DNA of 10,928 nt from the NCBI GenBank assembly GCA_024413875.1, contig JAKSVY010000049.1, positions 1 to 10,928 on the forward strand, in the 5' to 3' direction. Source of the DNA: Bacilli bacterium (GTDB lineage: Bacteria; Bacillota_I; Bacilli_A; RFN20; CAG-826). The notes under the pieces were generated by a model. That model saw nothing but the letters and a program-made list of their open reading frames with translations. It had not been told where the DNA came from and searched no databases. Position 1 is the first letter of the stretch; every line of letters begins with the position of its first letter. Positions 1-5,777 of the stretch are shown piece after piece. The translations under genes and the position numbers were made by a program.

Positions 1-1193
1 TCAGATAGTTCTAAATCATTGCGAGAAAGAACTTGTCCACCATCAAAGACTTTCTTAGCGCCTTTAACAGCAAGTTTATTAATTTCTTCTTTTTCTAAGT
101 CTAAATAGGCATATGAAGAAATAAGATCATTAATGCTTCCTTTTGAATTACGTTTATTACCGTAAACATAATCACCAAGGTTAATGAAATCAACAAATGG
201 ATTTCTATTATGTTGTTCTGTTTCTACGTATGTATTGTGTTTATATTCTTCTCTAGAAACTAAGTATGTATTTGTCCAATCTACTAAAGTAGAAGAATTA
301 CCCATACATAAGTCACCTATAGAACAAGTGTTTTCTCTTAAATAAACTCCTTCACCAACTTTATATGGGTTATTATTCCAAGAATCTCTACCATACATTA
401 CTGACATATATAGGATTGCTCTAGCAAGCATTCCTTTATCAGTATCATTTGGTTCAAATTTATCCGTTGTGAAGCGATAATCATATCCTGGGCGTAAATT
501 ATATGAACCAGTACCGGAAATGTCCTCAGATTGGCTAACTTGGCCTAAATTCTTATCACTACGTGATGAGTTACCACCACTGTTAGCGGCAAATAAGTTA
601 TGGAAGTCAGTTGCGATGCCTTTATTCTTGACTGCATTAGCAGTTAATTCACCAGTCATAAGGGATGCACAGAAAGCATGCTCCCTATTCCATCCACCAG
701 TGTTACTTGATGAGTAGGTATCTAATTTACCTTGAGAGTTAACGTTATATAAAACATCAACATCATCAAGAAGAGCTAATGATTCATCAGCGTTTCTATT
801 TGTGTCCCAGTTACCTTCATATGTATTTGGTGTAAAAGTTTCTGGATTATAAATAATGTTATAAAGTTTTTGTTTTAAATCTTGTCCATTATCCCATGAC
901 TCTAATGAGGCATAATAACCGTTATAGATTTCATTGTTATTAAACGAGTCTGTTTTTGTTACTGAAAGATTACTAAATTCACCAACTTGCTTATTAAAGA
1001 CATCATAAGATGTTCCATAGTCTTTTGGCTCAGTATTAGTGTTTGTATCACTACTAGTATCTGTATCACTTCCAGTATTTGTGTCAGAAGAAAAACCACC
1101 CCCTGTGGAAGTGGTTGGTGAAAGTGTAGTCTTGTTGCAAGATGTAAGACTCATTGCAGCTAATAAAACTAATGTTTTAGCTATCTTATTCAA
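1..1193 (-). CDS. Secreted lipoprotein nuclease, endonuclease I (EndA/NucM-like) family, 3' end outside window
   Basis: I translated this frame by hand and it is open for 397 codons to the window edge. It starts with a short basic N-terminus, a hydrophobic stretch and a lipobox LTSC with Cys19, so a lipid-anchored exported protein is predicted. Residues 20-57 form a Thr/Ser/Asp/Asn-rich linker. The rest matches the endonuclease I family (periplasmic or extracellular nucleases with a beta-beta-alpha-metal site): WNREH near residue 168, TDFHNL near 195, NSSRS near 208, FEPND and KGMLARA near 246-259, and HNRNPFVDF near 328. Glu171, His172 and the downstream Asn correspond to the usual catalytic and metal positions and look intact. 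Cys290 and Cys296 could form a disulfide. I chose the TTG at 1191-1193 because AAAGGA sits seven bases upstream and an in-frame TGA lies just before it; the only nearby ATG would cut the signal peptide. The start overlaps the end of ftsZ by 8 bases, which suggests co-transcription and coupled translation. The likely role is degradation of extracellular DNA or RNA for nucleotide scavenging; this role is inferred. Confidence 0.88.
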   Translation of the reverse strand, partial: MNKIAKTLVLLAAMSLTSCNKTTLSPTTSTGGGFSSDTNTGSDTDTSSDTNTNTEPKDYGTSYDVFNKQVGEFSNLSVTKTDSFNNNEIYNGYYASLESWDNGQDLKQKLYNIIYNPETFTPNTYEGNWDTNRNADESLALLDDVDVLYNVNSQGKLDTYSSSNTGGWNREHAFCASLMTGELTANAVKNKGIATDFHNLFAANSGGNSSRSDKNLGQVSQSEDISGTGSYNLRPGYDYRFTTDKFEPNDTDKGMLARAILYMSVMYGRDSWNNNPYKVGEGVYLRENTCSIGDLCMGNSSTLVDWTNTYLVSREEYKHNTYVETEQHNRNPFVDFINLGDYVYGNKRNSKGSINDLISSYAYLDLEKEEINKLAVKGAKKVFDGGQVLSRNDLELS

Positions 1194-2310
1194 GATCAAA
1201 TCCTTTCAAGAAGTTTGGAAGAATATCATCAGTGATGTTATCTTCATTTTTTTCTTCAGCTGGTTGAACAGCTGGTTCTTCAAATGTATTTTCTGGTTCG
1301 TTTTGTTCCATAGATACAGTTTTGAATGGTTTGTTATATGTTGGAACGACTGTAAAGTCGAATTCTTTATCAAAGTCAGATGCGATAACGCTTACTAAGA
1401 TTTGGTCATCTAAGAATTCATTGATTGAAACACCGAACTTGATATCAAGTTGTCCACCAGCAGCTTCAATGATGTGATCAATTGTTGTTTGTGCTTCGTA
1501 TAAAGTTACAGCTTTACCACATGTAACTGCACAGATAGCACGACGCGCACCATTGATTGATGCTTCAAGAAGTGGGCTACTAATAGCGTTTTGAGCAGCA
1601 TCAGATGCCTTTTGAGGGCCACTACCCATACCAAATCCGATAAGTGCAATACCTGAATCTTTTAAGGTGTTACGAACATCAGCGAAGTCAAGGTTAATAA
1701 CAGCTGGCATTAAGATAAGGTCAGTAACCGTTTTAACTGATTGGGCTAATACTCTATCTGATTCAGAGAATGCTTCAGAAATTGGCGCAGTACCATTAAC
1801 CATTAATAATTTATCGTTAGAAACGATGATGATACTATCAACAGCGTTCTTTAATTCATTAAGTCCTTCAACTGAGTTAGCAATACGCTTTTTACCTTCA
1901 AAGGTAAATGGACGTGTAACAATAGCGATTGTTAATGCACCTTCTTCTTTTGCAATTCTTGCAACGACTGGTGCAGCACCTGTACCTGTACCACCACCCA
2001 TACCGGCAGCGATAAAGACCATGTTAGCGCCTCTTACAATATTTCTAATTTCTTCAACTGAAGCTTCAGCAGCTTGTTTACCGACTGATGGTTCACCACC
2101 AGCACCTAAACCTTCTGTTAAATCTTCACCTAAAACTAATTTGTGTTCTGCCTTAGAGGTAGCAAGAGCTTGTCTATCTGTATTGCAGACATAAAATTCG
2201 ACGGAGCCAATGTCTTCGTCAAGCATTCTATTAACTGCGTTGCTACCAGCACCACCGACACCAATGACGACAATACGAGCAACTGCTTCATAGTTATCTA
2301 AATCTTCCAT
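1186..2310 (-). CDS. ftsZ: Cell division GTPase FtsZ
   Basis: FtsZ is the tubulin-like GTPase that polymerises into the cytoplasmic division ring. The 374-residue length is normal for the family. Visible motifs are the N-terminal nucleotide-binding strand IGVGGAGSNAVN (about 16-27), NTDRQAL (43-49), the tubulin signature GGGTGTG (105-111), TRPFTFEG (132-139) and the T7 synergy loop NLDFADV (206-212), which supplies the catalytic aspartate to the next subunit. A Glu/Asn/Pro-rich linker covers about 325-358. The tail DDILPNFLKG (361-370) resembles the conserved C-terminal peptide that binds FtsA and other membrane tethers. The start is fixed by AGGAGG seven bases upstream of the ATG. It lies 14 bases after ftsA and overlaps the nuclease lipoprotein gene at its 3' end. 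All key GTPase residues appear intact, in contrast to the divergent FtsA next to it. Confidence 0.98.
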   Translation of the reverse strand: MEDLDNYEAVARIVVIGVGGAGSNAVNRMLDEDIGSVEFYVCNTDRQALATSKAEHKLVLGEDLTEGLGAGGEPSVGKQAAEASVEEIRNIVRGANMVFIAAGMGGGTGTGAAPVVARIAKEEGALTIAIVTRPFTFEGKKRIANSVEGLNELKNAVDSIIIVSNDKLLMVNGTAPISEAFSESDRVLAQSVKTVTDLILMPAVINLDFADVRNTLKDSGIALIGFGMGSGPQKASDAAQNAISSPLLEASINGARRAICAVTCGKAVTLYEAQTTIDHIIEAAGGQLDIKFGVSINEFLDDQILVSVIASDFDKEFDFTVVPTYNKPFKTVSMEQNEPENTFEEPAVQPAEEKNEDNITDDILPNFLKGFDLE

Positions 2311-2324
2311 AGTTACCTCCTAGC

Positions 2325-3527
2325 TTAAGATCTTGAAATTGATCCTACTTTATTTTCAACACTTGAGAGTGAACCACTCTTGTTATTTGAAACAAGAAGT
2401 CCACCAACACAAGCACAATAGTTTTCTTGTGATGCCCCGATTGTTTCACTTCTAAGGTATGAGATAGATTGGTTTTGGAAGAATCTATCTTTGATAACCT
2501 CTTTAATACCTGGGATTCTGATTAACGAACCCGTGAAAACAAGAGGGAGAGTCTTAGCCTTCGATTTATCATTGTTAAGTGATGTTAATAATACTTCCAT
2601 AGGTGTTAAGAACTTATTGAAGTATTCTTCAAGGTAAGACGTAATAATTGCATTTAAGTTTTCTTGGTTGAAAAGTGTTTTTCTTCCATATTCATCAACA
2701 GCAGATGCAATAGTAGGATGGAAGCTACATTCTCTATGGTCAATACCATAAAGGTTGATTAAATTTAAGGCTTCTTCTTTACTAATACCAAATGATGTTG
2801 AAACTTTATTAATAAGTCCATCAATGCCATCATTAATAATTTGTGTTCCATATGGATACGCTCTACCAATGCAACTAAATGTTGTCATGGCGTGGCCCAT
2901 ATCGATAAGAATGTATGATTTTGGTAATGATTCAACCATATTTGCGTATGCTGCAAGTGCGTAAGGTGATACCACCATTCCACTTACTCTAATACCAGCG
3001 TCATCGAAGCAAGAATGATATTTTTCAACAATATCTCTAGGAAGAACATGGATATTCGCAAAGATATCAATAGTCTTTGATGTTGCTCCTAGAGGTGGTC
3101 TACTATATCTAGTACCATCAGCAAGAACAAACATATTTGGAATAATATCAACCGCGGTTGATGATTCTGGAACATCTTTTTTGACTAAATTGATCGCATT
3201 GTTGATATCAAGAGGTTCAACCATGTTTGTTGCCGAAACAACGTTTGTGGTTTTTCTTGATTGTCCAACTTTTAAACCTAAAGGCGGGAGGATAATTGTT
3301 GCTTCCCTAATTTTAAGTTTTAATCTTAAGCTTGGATTTTCAATGAATGCGATTTGTTTGATTGCTTGAACAACTCCATCATGGTCGATAATTCTATTGT
3401 TAACAACCATACCTTTGATGTCTTTTGACGCACTATAAATAATTACTGGTTCGTTGTCTAAAACATAACCAGCAACTAATCTGATCTTATCGTTTGTGAT
3501 TTCTATAACTGCGTGAAGTTGTTCCAT
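2325..3527 (-). CDS. ftsA: Divergent FtsA, actin-like division protein
   Basis: This 400-residue protein has the layout of FtsA, the actin/Hsp70-fold protein that links FtsZ filaments to the membrane: an N-terminal strand around AVIEITNDKIRL (6-17), a 1C (SHS2) region at roughly 85-165, a second phosphate region at LIDMGHAMTTF (207-217), and an adenosine-region match FTGSLIRIPGIKE (331-343). Its place directly before ftsZ supports the call. It is unusual in two ways. The phosphate-1 aspartate position reads Glu9 and the usual GGGTTD of phosphate-2 reads GHAMTTF, so nucleotide binding or hydrolysis may be weak. The C-terminus (residues 380-400) is Ser/Asn/Gly-rich and shows no amphipathic membrane-targeting helix such as FtsA normally carries. 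No Shine-Dalgarno sequence is visible before the ATG; the upstream bases are nearly all A and T. A related actin-fold protein such as a PilM-type ATPase is less likely given the position. Confidence 0.88.
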   Translation of the reverse strand: MEQLHAVIEITNDKIRLVAGYVLDNEPVIIYSASKDIKGMVVNNRIIDHDGVVQAIKQIAFIENPSLRLKLKIREATIILPPLGLKVGQSRKTTNVVSATNMVEPLDINNAINLVKKDVPESSTAVDIIPNMFVLADGTRYSRPPLGATSKTIDIFANIHVLPRDIVEKYHSCFDDAGIRVSGMVVSPYALAAYANMVESLPKSYILIDMGHAMTTFSCIGRAYPYGTQIINDGIDGLINKVSTSFGISKEEALNLINLYGIDHRECSFHPTIASAVDEYGRKTLFNQENLNAIITSYLEEYFNKFLTPMEVLLTSLNNDKSKAKTLPLVFTGSLIRIPGIKEVIKDRFFQNQSISYLRSETIGASQENYCACVGGLLVSNNKSGSLSSVENKVGSISRS

Positions 3528-3539
3528 ATCAATATATAT

Positions 3540-3568
3540 TTTATATATTTTTACGAATTAAACAACAA
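3540..3568 (-). promoter_or_regulatory. Possible weak promoter before ftsA
   Basis: On the minus strand TTGTTG (3563-3568) and TATAAA (3540-3545) are separated by 17 bases. If used, transcription would begin only about six bases before the ftsA ATG, giving a nearly leaderless message, which would fit the absence of a Shine-Dalgarno site. The -35 match is poor and the sequence is very AT-rich, so this may be chance. Confidence 0.27.
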
Positions 3569-3575
3569 AAAACTA

Positions 3576-3737
3576 CTAACGAACGACTAAAGTCGTATGA
3601 GTCTTATGATATGCTTTAACAGAAACAGGGATGGCAATAGCCGCTGAGACACAAGTAAAAATAGCAAAGAAGATGACCGCTTTGCGGACAACATAGTAAC
3701 GACGTTTCTTTCCAGTTTTTACTAATTTGTCTTTCAT
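3576..3737 (-). CDS. 53-residue single-pass membrane protein in the division cluster
   Basis: This small gene encodes 53 residues beginning MKDKLVKTGKKRR and ending TTLVVR. The first 19 residues are strongly basic, residues about 20-41 form one hydrophobic span (VIFFAIFTCVSAAIAIPVSV), and only about 12 residues follow. By the positive-inside rule the N-terminus should face the cytoplasm. Evidence that it is real: its ATG overlaps the TGA of rsmH as ATGA, AAGG lies about eight bases upstream, and it fills most of an otherwise empty 206-base gap between rsmH and ftsA. The place after rsmH is where FtsL sits in many bacteria and the topology matches FtsL, but the extracytoplasmic coiled coil of FtsL is missing. 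I do not recognise a family. A minimal FtsL analogue or a membrane partner of the divisome is an inference from position only. Confidence 0.77.
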   Translation of the reverse strand: MKDKLVKTGKKRRYYVVRKAVIFFAIFTCVSAAIAIPVSVKAYHKTHTTLVVR

Positions 3738-4672
3738 GATCTTACCTTAGTCAAGATACGCATCTTAGCGCTTCTACTGCGACTGTTTTCCTCCATTTCT
3801 TTTTCGCTTGGTATAATAACTTTGTTATTAACTAATTTAAATTTTGGCTCATTTTCTTCACTTGGAAGTGTGTATAAATTGAGTCTATTTCCTTCTACTT
3901 TTGAGACCTCATTGAATGAATTTTTAACGATTCTATCTTCAAGAGATTGGAAGGAAATTACAACGATTCTTCCATCTTTATTAAGCATAGAAATTGCTGA
4001 TGTAAGAGCGTCTTTAAGTGCCCCTAATTCATCATTAACTTCAATGCGTAATGCTTGGAAAATTTGTTTTGCTGGGTGGCCCTTTTTAGCAAGTTCTTTC
4101 ATAGGCTTACTTGCTTTGATAATTGCAACTAATTCATCCGTTGTTTCAATAGGCTTTTTTGCTCTTTCATTAACAATTCGCTTAGCGATTTGATAATAGA
4201 ATTTGTCTTCACCATATTCACGGAATACACGGCAAAGTTCATTAAGTGAATAGGTGTTTACGATTTGGTAAGCATCAAGTTCACTACTTTCATCCATTCT
4301 CATATCAAGGCGAGCTGAACCTCTATATGAGAAGCCACGTGATTCATCATCGAATTGAGGAGAAGATACTCCTAAATCCATAAGGACACCATCAACATGG
4401 TTAACTCCACGTTTTTCAAGTTCTTTTTTGAAATAGCGGAAGTTAGATTTAATTATTTCGAAGTTGTTTCCAACTTTTTCAAGTCTTGGTCTAGATTCAA
4501 CAATTGCTTGGTCATCTTGATCAAAGCAATATAACTTACCAGAAGTAAGTCTTTTAAGAATCTCTGAGCTATGTCCACCTCTTCCAAGAGTGAGGTCTAC
4601 ATAGATTCCATTTTCTTTAATGTCGAGAGAATCGACAGCTTCTTGAAGAAGCACACTGATATGGACGCTCAT
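3734..4672 (-). CDS. rsmH: 16S rRNA (cytosine-1402-N4)-methyltransferase RsmH
   Basis: RsmH (MraW) uses S-adenosylmethionine to methylate the exocyclic N4 of C1402 in the decoding centre of 16S rRNA. The 312-residue length is typical. Visible motifs are the N-terminal HISVLLQEAVDSL, the SAM-binding glycine loop DLTLGRGGHSSEIL (26-39), the acidic DQDD (51-54), MDLGVSSPQFD (98-108), RGFSYR and LDMRMD (112-127), GHPAKQIFQALRIEVN (198-213) and the C-terminal SRSRSAKMRIL. The motif normally read as SFHSLEDR is SFQSLEDR here (Gln242), an unusual change. It is coupled at both ends: the start overlaps the mraZ stop by one base (TAATG), with AGGA six bases upstream, and the TGA stop overlaps the next ATG by four bases. 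Termination at UGA at the normal family C-terminus shows that UGA is not read as Trp in this organism. Confidence 0.97.
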   Translation of the reverse strand: MSVHISVLLQEAVDSLDIKENGIYVDLTLGRGGHSSEILKRLTSGKLYCFDQDDQAIVESRPRLEKVGNNFEIIKSNFRYFKKELEKRGVNHVDGVLMDLGVSSPQFDDESRGFSYRGSARLDMRMDESSELDAYQIVNTYSLNELCRVFREYGEDKFYYQIAKRIVNERAKKPIETTDELVAIIKASKPMKELAKKGHPAKQIFQALRIEVNDELGALKDALTSAISMLNKDGRIVVISFQSLEDRIVKNSFNEVSKVEGNRLNLYTLPSEENEPKFKLVNNKVIIPSEKEMEENSRSRSAKMRILTKVRS

Positions 4673-5094
4673 TATTTTCCTAAAGCTTCAGAAATTGCTT
4701 CGAAGCTAGATTCCTTTTCTTCTTGGTAAGCGTTCCATTTAGATTCATCCCAGATTTCAAGGTGATCGATAACACCGATAACCACTACTCTTTTTCCAAT
4801 TCCGTATTTCTTTAAAACATCAGATGGAATTTGAATACGGTTTGAACCATCAATAGTGAGTTCAGTAACGCTTGATAAAGCAATACGAACTAAATCACGA
4901 GAATCTTTCTCAAGGTATGATTTACTTGATATTTGCTTAACATATTCTTCAAATGTGTTTTCAAGATAAACGCTTAGGCAACCATCAAATCCCTTGAGAA
5001 GATATAAGTTACGAGAAAGCTTGGTTAAAAGTTTTGAAGGGAGAAGTAATCTTCCCTTATCGTCTAAGTTATGTGTATAGTTGCCAAATAACAT
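4672..5094 (-). CDS. mraZ: Transcriptional regulator MraZ
   Basis: MraZ is a ring-forming DNA-binding regulator with two SpoVT/AbrB-like domains that controls its own division-cluster operon. The 140-residue product is close to the usual 143 or so. Each half carries the characteristic DxxxR element: NLDDKGRLLLPSK near the N-terminus and TIDGSNRIQIPSD in the second half. The start MLFGNYTH at 5094 is the family start. A longer open frame reaches back to 5160 but would read through the promoter and operator, so I reject it. The SD is weak (GGGG seven bases before ATG) and lies inside the second operator repeat. The gene is first in the operon and overlaps rsmH by one base. Confidence 0.96.
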   Translation of the reverse strand: MLFGNYTHNLDDKGRLLLPSKLLTKLSRNLYLLKGFDGCLSVYLENTFEEYVKQISSKSYLEKDSRDLVRIALSSVTELTIDGSNRIQIPSDVLKKYGIGKRVVVIGVIDHLEIWDESKWNAYQEEKESSFEAISEALGK

Positions 5095-5100
5095 AGTCTT

Positions 5101-5120
5101 TCCCCACTTTTTCCCACTTT
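5101..5120 (-). promoter_or_regulatory. MraZ operator (two 10-bp direct repeats)
   Basis: Reading the minus strand, AAAGTGGGAA is followed directly by AAAGTGGGGA, two direct repeats at a 10-bp period, and then by a degenerate AAAG. MraZ proteins from E. coli and mycoplasmas bind clusters of TGGG-type or AAAGTG-type repeats at this spacing in front of mraZ. Here the repeats lie just downstream of the predicted transcription start and contain the mraZ ribosome binding site, so bound MraZ would block its own operon. Autorepression is inferred from the family. Confidence 0.85.
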
Positions 5121-5128
5121 GTATTTTA

Positions 5129-5157
5129 ATTGTAGTAATTCGCTGATTATTTGTAAA
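5129..5157 (-). promoter_or_regulatory. Sigma-A promoter of the division operon
   Basis: Minus-strand TTTACA (5152-5157) and TACAAT (5129-5134) are 17 bases apart; each differs from consensus at one base. The predicted start is around 5121-5123, directly before the MraZ operator. It would drive mraZ, rsmH, the small membrane protein, probably ftsA and ftsZ, and the nuclease gene, since no terminator is visible between them. Confidence 0.8.
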
Positions 5158-5232
5158 CAAAAATATAATTATTTTGCATAATTTTTTTATTTACTTTTAT
5201 GCTATAAATCTTTTATTACATAGTAATAAAGT

Positions 5233-5258
5233 AAAAAGCCCAGTCTTTCGACTAGGCT
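5233..5258 (-). terminator. Intrinsic terminator of the pheST-yceD operon
   Basis: On the minus strand AGCCUAGUC and GACUGGGCU form a 9-bp stem closed by a GAAA tetraloop, followed by a run of U. It lies ten bases after the yceD stop and separates this operon from the mraZ promoter. Confidence 0.93.
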
Positions 5259-5267
5259 AAGTGGAAA

Positions 5268-5777
5268 TTATTTTTCTTCCTCATCATCAAATTCGAGTTC
5301 TAATAATTTATCGAATTGATCGTTGGTTTTGTTTTCTTGTTCTTTAACGTATTCTTCTTCGCTTAATACTCGATAACCTTTTCCATCACTAGGTTTTGAA
5401 GCACCTTTCATGACAGGCTTTGATGGGACATTCATTGAGATTAAGTCAAAGATGTATGAATCAAGTTCAATTGTATTGTTATCAATTAAAATTGTATCTT
5501 CAGTTGCGTCTTCTTCATATTGAGTGAACTCTAAGTTAATACGGTCTTTAATTTTGTAATCAAAGGCCTTTAATGTATATGAACATTCAAGGCTCACTAC
5601 TGCATTTACTAATAGAGAAACTTCAATAAATTCTTGATAAGCCGTTACTTCAGCTTCTGCAAAGATATTTTTGATTCCAAGAAGTGGGTAAAGGCATTTG
5701 TATGATTCGTCAAGAACCACTTCTTCTTTACGTAAGATACTTTTACCAACTTTGAGTAAATTAACGTCGATCTTCAT
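5268..5777 (-). CDS. yceD: YceD/DUF177 family protein
   Basis: The 169-residue product resembles the YceD (DUF177, YlbN) family by its length, its N-terminal LLKVGKSI segment, the central cysteine-containing SLECSYTLKAFDYKI region (about residues 63-77) where family members have Cys and aromatic residues, and a C-terminal segment NDQFDKLLELE (about 152-162) that stands where others have DPRFAKLKEL. The tail is strongly acidic. Family members are linked to 23S rRNA or large-subunit biogenesis and commonly precede rpmF (ribosomal protein L32). Here no rpmF follows; a terminator does. The ATG overlaps the pheT stop as TAATG and no strong Shine-Dalgarno site is visible, so translation probably depends on pheT. 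The family call rests on weak similarity and could be wrong. Confidence 0.75.
   Translation of the reverse strand: MKIDVNLLKVGKSILRKEEVVLDESYKCLYPLLGIKNIFAEAEVTAYQEFIEVSLLVNAVVSLECSYTLKAFDYKIKDRINLEFTQYEEDATEDTILIDNNTIELDSYIFDLISMNVPSKPVMKGASKPSDGKGYRVLSEEEYVKEQENKTNDQFDKLLELEFDDEEEK

Noticed and set aside
1039..1110. Repetitive ACT/AGT/GAT codons considered as a tandem repeat element
   Set aside because: It encodes the Thr/Ser/Asp linker after the lipobox, a normal low-complexity spacer in lipoproteins.
520..1398. Plus-strand open frames at 520-717 and 1039-1398
   Set aside because: They lie antisense to the nuclease lipoprotein and ftsZ, whose motifs are clear; no promoter or ribosome binding site supports them.
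1667..4193. Plus-strand open frames opposite ftsZ, ftsA and rsmH
   Set aside because: They are shadows of well-conserved minus-strand genes.
5095..5160. N-terminal extension of mraZ
   Set aside because: It covers the -35, -10 and operator repeats; MraZ proteins start with the MLFGNY-type sequence at 5094.
5161..5232. AT-rich stretch considered as a replication origin or extra gene
   Set aside because: Only about 70 bases, with no visible DnaA-box cluster or open frame; it is simply the space between a terminator and the mraZ promoter.
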